64,000 bases of DNA from Marinilabiliales bacterium (GCA_007695015.1 REEN01000057.1:1-64000), one strand, 5' to 3'. Counted from the first letter of the stretch, positions 35,039-44,559 are shown. Notes: generated by a model not told the origin, from the sequence alone. Program-made: numbers and translations.

Positions 35039-36182
35039 TTTTCGGCCTTTTTATCTTTTTCTTTTTCCTGCGGCCCTTCTTTTTCTTGCGGCCGCCAGCA
35101 CCTTCAAACCTCGTCAGGCTGTCGTCTGAAAAATATTCTGTTCCCACGGCAGGCAGGTCTTCAGTCATTGCGGCATTCTCAATCAGCCTGACCGGTTTCT
35201 TACCGCTTTTGTTGAGCACGATTATCTCCTTTACCCTCTCTATGCTTAGTGACGCCATGTTGACCGGAGCATCGGGATCTGATGAGTACCAGATGAGCTT
35301 CTTAAAAATATCTGCCTTCTGGAAATAATAGCTGCCCTCATTTGTCTCAAGGACCCGGCTAAGGTCAGGGAACTCTTTTTTGGCATCACTGTAAACCTCA
35401 ACTTCATAATTGATACAGCACTTCAGTTTACTGCACTGTCCGGCCAGCTTCTGGGGGTTAAGAGAGATATCCTGCACCCTTGCAGCATTGGTGGTAACAG
35501 ATGAGAAGTTAGTCAGCCATGTGCTGCAGCAGAGCTGCCTGCCGCAGGCTCCTAATCCTCCAATCCTTCCGGCCTCCTGACGCGCCCCCACCTGCCGCAT
35601 CTCGATCCTTACCCTGAACTCCCCGGCCAGCACCTTGATAAGCTCCCTGAAATCAACCCGCTCCTCTGCAATATAGTAGAATATTGCCTTGGTTTTGTCA
35701 CCCTGGTACTCCACATCGCCAATCTTCATATCCAGTTTGAGTGACTCCGATATCTCACGGGCCTTGAGCATGGTAGGGATCTCAAGCGCGATAGCCTCTC
35801 TCCACTTATCAATATCGGCTGGCTTGGCCTTACGGTAAACCTTCTTAAGACTCTCATCATCAGGCCCGACACGGTATTTTTTCATCTGTTCCCTCACCAG
35901 CTCGCCCCTCAGCGATACAATGCCTATATCATGGCCGGGCGATGATTCCACAGCTATAACATCTCCCTTGCAGAGCTTCAGCTTGTTGACGTTCCTGAAA
36001 AACCCCTTTCTTGTATTCTTGAACCTTACCTCGACAATATCATTACCGCCCGGAGTATCGTGAAGATCGTCGAGCCAGTCATGCACATCCAGGCTTTTGC
36101 ATGACAAATGGCCGTACTGACCTGTCTCCTGTCCCGTTAGAATGGCTGAGCAGCCCCTGCAATATATTGTATTGTCGGTCAT
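35031..36182 (-). CDS. PSP1-domain (RicT-like) protein
   Basis: 383 residues with a PSP1 domain (about 60-250) and a Cys-rich core: GGLGACGRQLCCSTWL, then QCSKLKCCINYE. In Bacillus RicT this region takes part in binding 4Fe-4S clusters and in RNase Y-dependent processing. An extra CRGC lies near residue 8. The C-terminal tail after about residue 355 is almost only Lys, Arg and Gly (GRKKKKGRRKKKK), which suggests nucleic-acid contact. Partners RicA and RicF are not known in Bacteroidota to me, so the function is open. ATG 36182 is preferred over the TTG at 36212. It lies between holB and gldH and overlaps gldH. Confidence 0.85.
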   Translation of the reverse strand: MTDNTIYCRGCSAILTGQETGQYGHLSCKSLDVHDWLDDLHDTPGGNDIVEVRFKNTRKGFFRNVNKLKLCKGDVIAVESSPGHDIGIVSLRGELVREQMKKYRVGPDDESLKKVYRKAKPADIDKWREAIALEIPTMLKAREISESLKLDMKIGDVEYQGDKTKAIFYYIAEERVDFRELIKVLAGEFRVRIEMRQVGARQEAGRIGGLGACGRQLCCSTWLTNFSSVTTNAARVQDISLNPQKLAGQCSKLKCCINYEVEVYSDAKKEFPDLSRVLETNEGSYYFQKADIFKKLIWYSSDPDAPVNMASLSIERVKEIIVLNKSGKKPVRLIENAAMTEDLPAVGTEYFSDDSLTRFEGAGGRKKKKGRRKKKKIKRPKNE

Positions 36183-36224
36183 TACAACTACTGGTTTAAA
36201 CCTGTGCAACAAAAGTAATAAAAA

Positions 36225-37352
36225 CTAGGTTTTCAGCAACCTGGCTGTTTTGATGGCAAGGTCGAACAAAACAAGGCGGCTGTAGCCGTTGTGCTCGATG
36301 TGCAGTGATGCCCTGCCGAATTCGTCGTACAATGTATGAACGTTCCCGGGATGGATAAATTTTGAAAACTTTAGCGACCACTCTTTTTCTTCATCAGGAA
36401 GAAGGTCTATATCACCGGCATTCACATTCATCATCAGGTTGCCCCTTATAAGCCGGAGTGCCGTTTCAAGAAAATGTTTCTGTCTCTCCCTGCCTCTTGC
36501 CCCCATCTCCTCGGTCCATTGCATGATCCCGGCAAAGTCGGGTATAAAGCAGAGCCGCATGAACTTCACGAACATTGAAAAATTGTAACTGTTTTCATCT
36601 CCCTCTTCCAGCAGTTCCTGCAGTTTAAGGTAACTGCCTTCAGAGAGCCTTGCCAGCCGCCCGGCCATGCCAGGATCACTGATCCCCTTCTCACCGATCA
36701 GACTCTCCATCGACTCCTTATCTATCGGAGGCACCCTGAAGATTTGTGTACGTGAAAGAATGGTAGGAAGTATCCGGCCCGTATCCTCGGCAATCATAAT
36801 GAACACCGTTCCCGCCGGAGGTTCCTCGAGAATCTTGAGTAACTTGCCACTGGCCGCCGGGTTCATCTTCTCGGCCATCCATATTATCATTACCTTGTAC
36901 CGTGCCTCAAAGCTTTTCAGGGAAAGTTTCTTCATTATCTGCTGGCTCTCCCTGATGCTTATAAACCCCTGGCTGTTCTCCACACCGAGCTTTTCCATCC
37001 ACATATAGAGGCTCAGATAGTGGCTCTCCAGCACCGCCTCACGCCATCGTGAAATATAGGTGTCGCTCACCGGGTCCTTTTCCCCGTTTTTCAGTTTCGC
37101 CACGGGGAAGACCAGATGGAGGTCGGGATGCTGTAATTTAGCATATTTCCTGCAGGAGCGACACTCATTACAGGCATCATCAGCACCGGGAGCCTCACAG
37201 TTGAGGTACCTGGCGAACGCGAGCGCCAGTCCCAGTTTCCCGGTTCCCGGCCTGCCCGTAAATATGATCGCATGCGGAACGCAGTTCTCCGAGGCAATCT
37301 GCAGCAGATTGCCCTTCAGCTCCTGACATCCGGCAACATCTCTGAAAAGCAT
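36225..37352 (-). CDS. holB: DNA polymerase III delta' subunit
   Basis: Clamp-loader subunit of the replicative polymerase; 375 residues. The AAA+ domain begins FRDVAGCQELKGNLLQ. The P-loop reads GRPGTGKLGLALA, with Leu in place of the Ser/Thr after Lys. A zinc-type cluster follows (CNECRSCRKYAKLQHPD). LLKILEEPPAGTVFIMI and ILSRTQIFRV mark sensor 1 and the SRC-like motif. Together these fit HolB rather than DnaX, which is longer and has an intact loop. A putative -7 box lies about 60 bases upstream. It leads the eleven-gene minus-strand run that ends with ald. Confidence 0.92.
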   Translation of the reverse strand: MLFRDVAGCQELKGNLLQIASENCVPHAIIFTGRPGTGKLGLALAFARYLNCEAPGADDACNECRSCRKYAKLQHPDLHLVFPVAKLKNGEKDPVSDTYISRWREAVLESHYLSLYMWMEKLGVENSQGFISIRESQQIMKKLSLKSFEARYKVMIIWMAEKMNPAASGKLLKILEEPPAGTVFIMIAEDTGRILPTILSRTQIFRVPPIDKESMESLIGEKGISDPGMAGRLARLSEGSYLKLQELLEEGDENSYNFSMFVKFMRLCFIPDFAGIMQWTEEMGARGRERQKHFLETALRLIRGNLMMNVNAGDIDLLPDEEKEWSLKFSKFIHPGNVHTLYDEFGRASLHIEHNGYSRLVLFDLAIKTARLLKT

Positions 37353-37412
37353 ATCACTTTTGGTAATCTGATCAAAAAATTACGGGAAATATTTTCCAAT
37401 AACATCCCTGCA

Positions 37413-37446
37413 CAAAGTTAAAATAAAAAATAGTTTTTTACTTTTG
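37413..37446. promoter_or_regulatory. Divergent -7 boxes for holB and pgk
   Basis: On the minus strand TAACTTTG (37413-37420) faces holB. On the plus strand TACTTTTG (37439-37446) faces pgk. Both match TAnnTTTG and only 18 A/T bases separate them. Neither has a clear TTTG at 19-21 bases, so the -33 parts are weak. The pgk leader would be about 120 bases. Confidence 0.5.
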
Positions 37447-37570
37447 CACATGCCATCGCCACGGCAGGTAAATAATTAAAGTGCCGTAAGAGGCGGCATC
37501 AACACGGGGCGCTTATAAAACCTTTTACCTACTGATGTTAAAACCGGAATACTAACAATAAACAGCAGCA

Positions 37571-38761
37571 ATGACGACAATTGAGACATTTGACTTTAAA
37601 AAGAAGAAAGCCCTTATCAGGGTTGATTTCAATGTTCCTCTTAACAGCAACTTTGAAATAACCGATGACAACCGGATCAGGGCGGCAATACCAACGATAA
37701 AAAAAATACTCGCCTCAGGTGGCTCGGTAATACTCATGTCGCACCTGGGAAGGCCCAAGACCGGTTATGAGGAGAAGTTTTCGCTCAAGCACCTGGTAAA
37801 GCACATTTCGAAACTGTCAGGGGCAAATGTGAAGTTTGCGGGCGACTGCATAGGCAATGAACCGCATGAATTGGCTGAGAACCTGAAGCCGGGAGAGATA
37901 TTGCTGCTTGAAAACCTGCGGTTCCACAAGGAAGAGGAAAAGGGTAATGAAGAGTTTGCCGCAGAACTTGCTTCGCTGGCCGACGTCTATGTGAACGATG
38001 CATTCGGTACCGCTCACAGGGCACATGCATCAACTGCCATTGTTGCAAAATTCTTCCCGGAGAACAAAATGTTCGGATACCTCATTGAAAATGAGCTGAA
38101 AAGCATGGACAAGGTGCTGAAGGATTCACAGAAACCCTTTACAGCCATCATGGGAGGGGCAAAGGTATCCGACAAGATCCTGATAATCGAGAACCTGCTT
38201 GACAGGGTAGACAACCTTGTGATAGGCGGCGGCATGGTCTACACCTTCATCAAGGCCCGGGGCGGCAGCATCGGATCGTCAATCGTTGAAGAGGACAGGC
38301 TGGACATGGCCCTGGAGCTGTTTGAAAAGGCAAAGAAAAAGAATGTTAATCTCGTCCTGCCCGTTGACAACGTGGTGGCTGACAAGTTCGACGCCGAAGC
38401 GTCGGTCCGGAAGACAGCCGTTGACAGCGTACCTGACGGATGGATGGGCCTCGATATTGGCGAAGAATCAATAAACATGATATCCGATATAATAAGGGAT
38501 TCGAAGACCATCCTCTGGAACGGGCCCATGGGCGTTTTCGAGATGGAGAAATTCGAGGCAGGGACCAGGAGCGTTGCCCTGGCAATAGCCGAAGCCACAT
38601 CAAGGGGGGCATTCAGCCTCATCGGGGGTGGCGACTCCGTGGCAGCGATAAACAAATACGATCTGGGCGATAAGGTTAGTTACGTATCGACCGGTGGCGG
38701 TGCAATGCTTGAATACATGGAAGGCAAGGAGCTGCCGGGTATCAAGGCCATCAGTGGATAG
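37571..38761 (+). CDS. pgk: Phosphoglycerate kinase
   Basis: Glycolytic enzyme that transfers phosphate from 1,3-bisphosphoglycerate to ADP. At 396 residues it is normal. N-domain signature RVDFNVPL and SHLGRPK bind 3-phosphoglycerate; [14 protein letters not shown] and [14 protein letters not shown] follow. The C-domain nucleotide site is seen in [21 protein letters not shown] and [12 protein letters not shown]. The C-terminus [14 protein letters not shown] is typical. It stands alone between divergent holB and a convergent cyclase gene. Confidence 0.97.
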   Translation: MTTIETFDFKKKKALIRVDFNVPLNSNFEITDDNRIRAAIPTIKKILASGGSVILMSHLGRPKTGYEEKFSLKHLVKHISKLSGANVKFAGDCIGNEPHELAENLKPGEILLLENLRFHKEEEKGNEEFAAELASLADVYVNDAFGTAHRAHASTAIVAKFFPENKMFGYLIENELKSMDKVLKDSQKPFTAIMGGAKVSDKILIIENLLDRVDNLVIGGGMVYTFIKARGGSIGSSIVEEDRLDMALELFEKAKKKNVNLVLPVDNVVADKFDAEASVRKTAVDSVPDGWMGLDIGEESINMISDIIRDSKTILWNGPMGVFEMEKFEAGTRSVALAIAEATSRGAFSLIGGGDSVAAINKYDLGDKVSYVSTGGGAMLEYMEGKELPGIKAISG

Positions 38762-38886
38762 GGCCGCGCCAGAGACCACCATCGCAAAATAATCGGACAA
38801 GGGGCCCGTTTTGGCGCCTTAACCAATAGAGCAGCCCGCTGATAATGGCAATTGTCCCCTGTAAGGATATATCCTGGCCGGGGCAA

Positions 38887-40299
38887 CTAGTCCTCCTCTA
38901 TCAGGCTCTTAATTCTCTCTATCTGTTTCTGCTTGTTGACCTCCCTGAGGTTACGGGCGGTTTCGGTAAAGTACTGGTGACCCGATATGAACTTTATCTG
39001 CAGTTTGTTCCAGTCATTCAGCGTTCCGATCTTTTCCTGTTCCCTGAGCTCCTTGTAAAGGGTATTCGAAACCGGAATGAAATCACTTCGCCCAAGATAG
39101 TCGAGATCGGAATCGCACATTATCTTTTCAAGAAGGTTTCGCGGCCTGGGCGGCATCTGGGTCGCCATTATCAGCTCGCACACCCTGTCAATCTGCTCAT
39201 CTGAAAAATTATACCCTGGCAGGTACTGCCTGGCCAGTTCGCATCCAAGCTCCTCATGCCTGTCATATCCCACCGTGTGGCCTGCGTCGTGAAAGAGGGC
39301 AGCCGTCTTAAGTATAAGCACTTCCTCCTCTGATACCCCTTCTGCCCACCCTATCAGCTCAACTTCGGTAACCACGTCGATCGTGTGCTTAACATTGTGG
39401 TAATAGAGATACGCCGGCAGCTCTTTTTCAAGCTTGTCGAGAATGATCTCCTGCAGGTCTACAAACTGGATCAGCTTAAACTTGGTGTCGAACCGGTGAT
39501 CCGGCTCAAGGCCCTTACCATTGACAGACATCTCGGGAATTATGCCCCTCACGTAATACATCTCAAGGTCGCCAAGATACTTTACAGGGATCTTGCCGTT
39601 ATACTCGCATGCGAAAAACTCCTTAACGAGCTCGTAGGTATTGGCAGAGATGTTTATTTTTCCAACATCGCATGATGAACTGAGCCGGCTTGCAATATTG
39701 ACAGTATCTCCCTTCAGCTCCCATGACACCTTTTTCTTGCCGGTGGCAATGGCAGTTACAGAGCCGGTATGCACACCGGTACGTATATCCCAGACCTTGT
39801 TCTTGTCAGACCTGTTCTTCAGTTCATCCAGGTAGAGTGTCATCTCCAGCGCTGCCATCACCACATCGATCGGGTTGGTGCTGTTCTTGGCCGGCACACC
39901 CCCGGCACACATGTAGGAGTCACCTATGGTCTTTATCTTTTGCAGCTTATATTTTTTTACTATCGAGTCAAAATGAAAAAACAGATCATCAAGCTCATCC
40001 ATCATCGATTGTGTATCCATCTCCTCGGTGAGTCGCCCGAAACCCTGGATATCGGCAAACAGGACAGTACCCATCTTGAATTTAAGGATACCGGACTGGT
40101 CATCCGGATCTTCACCTTCTCCCTCGCCTGCCTTCAGCCTTGCCAGCCTCCGTTCATATTTATCAACAAGCTCTGCGAGCTTGTCATTGCTTTCGGCAAG
40201 CTGCCTGATCTGCTCTTGAAGATCCTTGTTCTGCTTCACCAGCCTGGCAATCCTTTTAAGCAGTTCCTTGTCCTGGTGTCTTTCCGTCTCTTTAACCAT
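38887..40299 (-). CDS. Class III nucleotide cyclase fused to an HD domain
   Basis: 470-residue soluble signalling protein. A coiled coil fills about residues 1-55. A class III cyclase homology domain spans about 75-250 and has metal-binding Asp83 (VLFADIQGF) and Asp127 (IKTIGDSYM), plus catalytic Asn201 and Arg205 (KGDTVNIASRL). The Lys in IKTIG and Asp in KGDT favour ATP over GTP. An HD phosphohydrolase-type domain follows (about 300-440: YHNVKHTIDVV, ALFHDAGHTVG, CDSDLDYLG). Synthesis and breakdown or sensing of a nucleotide signal could thus sit in one chain. ATG 40299 is downstream of a near-ideal promoter, and the frame upstream of it is excluded by that promoter. It is divergent from the LuxE-family gene. 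Confidence 0.88.
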   Translation of the reverse strand: MVKETERHQDKELLKRIARLVKQNKDLQEQIRQLAESNDKLAELVDKYERRLARLKAGEGEGEDPDDQSGILKFKMGTVLFADIQGFGRLTEEMDTQSMMDELDDLFFHFDSIVKKYKLQKIKTIGDSYMCAGGVPAKNSTNPIDVVMAALEMTLYLDELKNRSDKNKVWDIRTGVHTGSVTAIATGKKKVSWELKGDTVNIASRLSSSCDVGKINISANTYELVKEFFACEYNGKIPVKYLGDLEMYYVRGIIPEMSVNGKGLEPDHRFDTKFKLIQFVDLQEIILDKLEKELPAYLYYHNVKHTIDVVTEVELIGWAEGVSEEEVLILKTAALFHDAGHTVGYDRHEELGCELARQYLPGYNFSDEQIDRVCELIMATQMPPRPRNLLEKIMCDSDLDYLGRSDFIPVSNTLYKELREQEKIGTLNDWNKLQIKFISGHQYFTETARNLREVNKQKQIERIKSLIEED

Positions 40300-40355
40300 G
40301 GAGTTAGAATGTTTATCTTTGTAACGATGACAGCATCCTGAAAAATTTATGCACA

Positions 40356-40387
40356 CAAAATTAATCATTATAAGTTGATCTGTCAAA
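40356..40387 (-). promoter_or_regulatory. Promoter of the cyclase-HD gene
   Basis: Minus-strand TTTG (40384-40387), 20-base spacer, then TAATTTTG (40356-40363): a full match to the Bacteroidota promoter. The predicted leader is about 50 bases, and the position supports ATG 40299 as the start. Confidence 0.75.
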
Positions 40388-40456
40388 ATACCGGCTTGTC
40401 TAAAGCGCCGGTTAATAATAACCGGGCGCAATTGCTGCCATTATAAGGTTGCCTGA

Positions 40457-41656
40457 ATGCAAAGTGATATCCGGAAAGAGCTGATAAAAGGGATCTTCGC
40501 CATAAGAACGCAGGGTGAGTTTGAGGATATGGCCCTGCGGGTGTTCTCATATCAGTGCGGTAACAACGAGCTGTACCGCACTTACCTGGATATCCTGGGC
40601 ATAGATCCCTCATCGGTTGACCGCATCAGCCGGATCCCCTGCCTGCCTGTTTCATTTTTCAAAACCCATGCAGTTTACACGGGGACTGCTCCCGGCGAGA
40701 AGGTTTTCAGGAGCAGCGGAACAGGAAGGGGAAGCGGAGCGGCGAACCCGGGAAGCGGCAACACCTCCGGGAACAGCAGGACCGGCGACGGAAGCAGAGC
40801 GGCAAACCCGGAAACCGGTTTTCCATCCGGAAGCAGCGGGACAGGCTCAGCGAACCCGGGAAGCGGCAACACCTCCGGGAACAGCAGGACCGGCGACGGA
40901 AGCAGAGTGGCGAGCAGCGGTACCGCTCCTGCTGTCAGGTCGGCCCATTACGTTGCCGACACCGCGCTTTACGAAAAAAGTTACCTGAGATGCTTTGAGA
41001 TCTTTTACGGCGACCCGGCCGGTTACTGCTTCCTCGCACTGCTTCCCTCCTACCTCGAAAGAGGTGATTCATCGCTGGTTTATATGGCCGGGGGACTTAT
41101 CAGGAAGAGCGGCAGGCCCGAAAGCGGCTTTTACCTGGATGACCTTGATTCACTTGCCTCAGTCATCCGGTCCAACGAAAAGAGGGGCATCAAAACATTC
41201 CTTTTGGGGGTAAGCTTCGCCCTGCTCGACCTGTTCGGCCGGTACGGTTTCAGGCTCGGGAACACTATTGTTGCAGAGACAGGAGGGATGAAGGGCAAAA
41301 GGAAGGAGATCACCCGGGAGGAGCTGCATGACCTGATCAGGCGGGGAAGCGGACTTCAGCATATACATTCGGAATACGGCATGACCGAGCTGCTTTCCCA
41401 GGCATGGTCACGATCGGGCGGCATATTCCACACCCCTCCATGGATGAAGGTCATGATAAGAGACGCCTATGATCCATTCTCCTGCCTTGAACAGGGCCGC
41501 AGCGGGGGAGTTAACATCATCGACCTGGCCAACATCGATTCATGTGCTTTCATAGAGACGGCCGACCTTGGCAGGATGCATCCGGGGGGCGGGTTCGAGA
41601 TACTGGGGAGGTTTGACAATGCCGATCTGCGCGGTTGCAACCTGCTTTCCGAATAG
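40457..41656 (+). CDS. LuxE-family acyl-protein synthetase-like protein with repeat insertion
   Basis: 399-residue member of the adenylating LuxE family. In this family LuxE activates fatty acids; the Bacteroidota members have no established substrate. Recognisable parts are PCLPVSFFKTHAV (about 61-73), the Ser/Thr/Gly ATP-loop SSGT, SAHYVADTALYEKS, LLPSYLERGDSSLVYM, ETGGMKGKRKEITREEL and HSEYGMTELLSQAWS, then the C-terminal LGRFDNADLRGCN. The family is about 325-330 residues. The excess sits in the ATP-loop: SSGT occurs at 86-89, 126-129 and 153-156, separated by Gly/Ser/Asn repeats encoded by direct DNA repeats. Whether the enzyme is active is uncertain. It is divergent from the cyclase-HD gene, with 157 bases between starts. 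Confidence 0.8.
   Translation: MQSDIRKELIKGIFAIRTQGEFEDMALRVFSYQCGNNELYRTYLDILGIDPSSVDRISRIPCLPVSFFKTHAVYTGTAPGEKVFRSSGTGRGSGAANPGSGNTSGNSRTGDGSRAANPETGFPSGSSGTGSANPGSGNTSGNSRTGDGSRVASSGTAPAVRSAHYVADTALYEKSYLRCFEIFYGDPAGYCFLALLPSYLERGDSSLVYMAGGLIRKSGRPESGFYLDDLDSLASVIRSNEKRGIKTFLLGVSFALLDLFGRYGFRLGNTIVAETGGMKGKRKEITREELHDLIRRGSGLQHIHSEYGMTELLSQAWSRSGGIFHTPPWMKVMIRDAYDPFSCLEQGRSGGVNIIDLANIDSCAFIETADLGRMHPGGGFEILGRFDNADLRGCNLLSE
40742..40907 (+). repeat. Direct repeats inside the LuxE-family gene
   Basis: A 58-base sequence opening GCGAACCCGGGAAGCGGCAA is present identically at 40742-40799 and 40850-40907, with a diverged copy (from 40802) between. The offset of 108 bases is 36 codons, so loss or gain of a unit would keep the frame. 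The repeats encode SANPGSGNTSGNSRTGDGSR-type peptides. Their CCGG-rich composition resembles the intergenic minisatellites. Confidence 0.95.
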
Positions 41657-41823
41657 TTGAGACTTTCATGTTATTTTGTGTGCGTCAGCACATGGGGGGC
41701 ATCTACCTTCCGGTCACGGCAGCAGTCGATATTATATATTACATCAAGGCTGGTCCCGGCCCCCTCCATACTGATTTTACCTGCCGGTCCACATCCGTGT
41801 ACAACGAAGTGATGCCTGGATCT

Positions 41824-42186
41824 TCACCCTACTGCTGAAAATGCATTCTCCATATGTTCGATCCTGTACTGGTCACCTTCAAAGATCACCGTTATGATAT
41901 CAAAACGAACGTCAACATCGAGGTCATTCTTCAGGATATAGCTATTGGCAGCCCTTATAAGCAATTTCTGCTTCCGTTTGTTCACAGTGCCTGTAAGTGT
42001 TTCAAGAAAACCCCGGGTACGTGTCTTCACCTCTGCAATGATCAGCTGGTTGCCCTTTCGCGCTATGATATCCACCTCCAGATGGCCCGACCTCCAGTTC
42101 TTCTCCAGGATGGAGTAAGAGCCGGCGGCAAGGTGGGATGCAGCGATATCCTCTCCGCGTATACCCAGTTCATTGTGCTCAGCCAT
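41824..42186 (-). CDS. YraN family (UPF0102) protein
   Basis: 120-residue protein with the restriction-endonuclease-like YraN fold. GIRGEDIAASHLAAGSY is the start. The catalytic-type residues are seen in HLEVDIIARKGNQLIIAEVKTR (D-x-x-A and E-x-K pattern), and RFDIITV closes the fold. The cellular role is unknown; a nuclease or Holliday-junction-related role has been suggested for the family. It is the third gene after ahcY and ldcA, 26 bases after the ldcA stop, and converges on the LuxE-family gene. The 167-base spacer between them holds nothing that I can name. Confidence 0.9.
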   Translation of the reverse strand: MAEHNELGIRGEDIAASHLAAGSYSILEKNWRSGHLEVDIIARKGNQLIIAEVKTRTRGFLETLTGTVNKRKQKLLIRAANSYILKNDLDVDVRFDIITVIFEGDQYRIEHMENAFSAVG

Positions 42187-42212
42187 ATCAGTCTGCCGGC
42201 CCGGCCGGTTCG

Positions 42213-43127
42213 TTACCTGAATGTTATGCTGCCTGTTCTCTCTTCCACCGACAATGTGACCTCGCGGCCCATAATAAGAGGGTGGTTGTCCGGCTGGTGT
42301 CCTGCCGGGAACCCGAACATTACCGGGAAATCATACTCAGACACCGTTCGTGCAATTATCTCTGCGGTTGTTTCCCCGAAAGGGACCTCGTTGTCGTTCA
42401 TACCGGTCATCCCCCCCACAACAAGTCCCGCAACCGATTCAAAAACACCGCTTCGTTTCAGGGCCATCATCATACGGTCCAGGTGGTAGAGGTACTCACC
42501 CACCTCCTCGATAAAGAGAATGCAGCCCCTTGTATCCGGAGCCGAATTTGACCCCATGATGCTGCAGAGAACAGACAGATTGCCACCGGCAAGAACACCC
42601 GTAGCCCTGCCCGTTCGTGAAAGTTTATGGTTTGGCAGGTAATAGGCAGGCAGTGTGCCGAAAAGCGCCTCCCTGAGTAGTTCCATAGAGCGCCCGGAAA
42701 CAGGCTTCTTTTTACCAGGAGCCAGCTCAGCCGCCATGGGGCCGTGTATCGTCTCAACACCGCATATTCTGTTGATATGGCTGTGAAGTACGGTAACATC
42801 GCTGTATCCGACAAGCCATTTGGGCTTATTCATGAAGCTGCCGAACTCCAGCTCATCGACAATTCTCACACAGCCGTATCCCCCCCGGGAACATATAACC
42901 GCACCGACCGATTCATCATCGAGCATGGCCTGCAGGCCGGAAACCCTGACTTTGTCGGAACCGCCGAACTGGTTGAATACAGAATAGACCCCCGATGCCA
43001 TCACCACCTCCAGTCCCCAGTCGCCGAAACATTTCACGGCATTATCCAGGGCGCCGCCGGGAATTCTGCCGGCTGGCGTCACAATGCCGATCCTGTCTCC
43101 TTTCTTCAGCGCAGGTGGTGTGATCAT
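42213..43127 (-). CDS. LD-carboxypeptidase (peptidase family S66)
   Basis: 304 residues. Family S66 enzymes remove the terminal D-Ala from murein tetrapeptides during cell-wall recycling; some members cleave microcin C7 (MccF). The blocks are KKGDRIGIVTPAGR, CSRGGYGCVRIVDEL, the nucleophile Ser in LVGYSDVTVLHSHI, Glu in LFIEEVGEYLYHLDRMM, and His in FGFPAGHQPDN. There is no signal peptide, which suggests a cytoplasmic recycling role. It lies 16 bases after ahcY and before yraN on one strand. Confidence 0.92.
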   Translation of the reverse strand: MITPPALKKGDRIGIVTPAGRIPGGALDNAVKCFGDWGLEVVMASGVYSVFNQFGGSDKVRVSGLQAMLDDESVGAVICSRGGYGCVRIVDELEFGSFMNKPKWLVGYSDVTVLHSHINRICGVETIHGPMAAELAPGKKKPVSGRSMELLREALFGTLPAYYLPNHKLSRTGRATGVLAGGNLSVLCSIMGSNSAPDTRGCILFIEEVGEYLYHLDRMMMALKRSGVFESVAGLVVGGMTGMNDNEVPFGETTAEIIARTVSEYDFPVMFGFPAGHQPDNHPLIMGREVTLSVEERTGSITFR

Positions 43128-43143
43128 CGGACAAAAAGATTTT

Positions 43144-44559
43144 TCAGTAACGGTAATGATCGGATTTATATGGGCCCTCTACCGGCACGCCTATATATTC
43201 AGCCTGATCCTTTGTCAGCTTTGTGAGCTTTACCCCAATCTGCTCCAGGTGTAGCCTTGCCACCTCTTCATCAAGTTCCTTGGATAGCCTGTACACCCCT
43301 GTTTTATACTTGTTCTTCCAGAGGTCGATCTGTGCAAGCACCTGGTTGGTAAAGGAGTTGCTCATAACAAATGACGGGTGCCCGGTTGCACAGCCCAGGT
43401 TGACAAGGCGCCCCTCGGCCAGCAATATGATCGCATGTCCCCAGGGGAAGACGTACTTGTCGACCTGTGGCTTGATATTTATCTTTTGAATATCCGGATA
43501 GGCTTCAAGCTTGTCAACCTGTATCTCGTTGTCAAAGTGGCCTATATTGCAGACTATAGCCTGATCCTTCATCTTGGCCATGTGCTCAACAGTGATCACA
43601 TCTTTGTTGCCGGTGGCGGTAACAAAGATATTCCCTTCATCCAGGGCCTCTTCGACTGTCTTAACCTCAAAGCCCTCCATGGCAGCCTGCAATGCACATA
43701 TCGGGTCAATTTCGGTTACTATCACCCTGGCGCCGTATGCCCTCATTGATCTTGCAGAGCCCTTGCCCACATCGCCATATCCAAGCACGACAACGACCTT
43801 GCCGGCAAGCATCACATCGGTGGCACGTTTGATGCCGTCGGCCAGCGACTCACGGCATCCGTAAAGATTGTCAAACTTGGACTTTGTAACAGAGTCATTG
43901 ACATTAATGGCAGGGAACAGGAGTGTTCCTTCCGTATGCATCCTGTAAAGCCTGTTAACTCCCGTGGTTGTCTCTTCAGAAACGCCCCTGATACCTTTAG
44001 CCATCCGGTGCCACTTACCGTGGTCAGCCTCCAGGTACTCCGCGAGTATACTGAGCACCTCAGCCTCTTCAGTGCTTTCGGGTTCTTTGTCAAGCACAGC
44101 CGCATCCTCTTCTGCCTCATATCCCTTATGAATTAGCAGGGTGGCATCGCCGCCGTCATCAACAATTATGTTGGGCCCCTTGCCGCCCGGAAAGGTAAGG
44201 GCCTGTGCCGTACACCACCAGTATTCACGGAGCGTCTCACCCTTCCATGCAAAAACCGGTATGCCGGCCTCTGCCATTGCTGCCGCCGCATGGTCCTGTG
44301 TGGAAAAAATGTTGCAGCTTGCCCAGCGAACCTCTGCACCGAGTTCTGCAAGTGTCTCGATAAGGACTGCCGTCTGGATGGTCATATGGAGAGACCCCGT
44401 GATCCTGGCGCCCTTAAGCGGCTTTTCATCTGCATATCTCTCCCTGACAGCCATCAGCCCGGGCATCTCCTTTTCTGCAATATCTATCTCTTTCCTGCCC
44501 CATTCTGCAAGGCCTATATCCCTGATCTTGTATGGCAGGGCATCGGTAATTGTTTCCAT
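43144..44559 (-). CDS. ahcY: Adenosylhomocysteinase
   Basis: NAD-dependent hydrolysis of S-adenosylhomocysteine to adenosine and homocysteine, which relieves product inhibition of methyltransferases. The 471 residues are normal for the bacterial type with insertion. Signatures are [32 protein letters not shown], the NAD fold [17 protein letters not shown] and [10 protein letters not shown]. The C-terminal KSDHYRY carries the Lys and Tyr typical of the family. The leader is very short (about 15-20 bases), so no SAH riboswitch is present directly upstream. It heads an ahcY-ldcA-yraN unit. Confidence 0.97.
   Translation of the reverse strand: METITDALPYKIRDIGLAEWGRKEIDIAEKEMPGLMAVRERYADEKPLKGARITGSLHMTIQTAVLIETLAELGAEVRWASCNIFSTQDHAAAAMAEAGIPVFAWKGETLREYWWCTAQALTFPGGKGPNIIVDDGGDATLLIHKGYEAEEDAAVLDKEPESTEEAEVLSILAEYLEADHGKWHRMAKGIRGVSEETTTGVNRLYRMHTEGTLLFPAINVNDSVTKSKFDNLYGCRESLADGIKRATDVMLAGKVVVVLGYGDVGKGSARSMRAYGARVIVTEIDPICALQAAMEGFEVKTVEEALDEGNIFVTATGNKDVITVEHMAKMKDQAIVCNIGHFDNEIQVDKLEAYPDIQKINIKPQVDKYVFPWGHAIILLAEGRLVNLGCATGHPSFVMSNSFTNQVLAQIDLWKNKYKTGVYRLSKELDEEVARLHLEQIGVKLTKLTKDQAEYIGVPVEGPYKSDHYRY

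Noticed and set aside
38790-38850. Minus-strand sequence TTGGTTAAGGCGCC reminiscent of a tRNA D-arm
   Set aside because: No matching acceptor stem, anticodon arm or T-loop (GTTCNANNC) could be found around it.
41635-41838. Small plus-strand frame after the LuxE-family gene
   Set aside because: It begins inside the LuxE-family gene and overlaps yraN; no ribosome-binding site or family motif.
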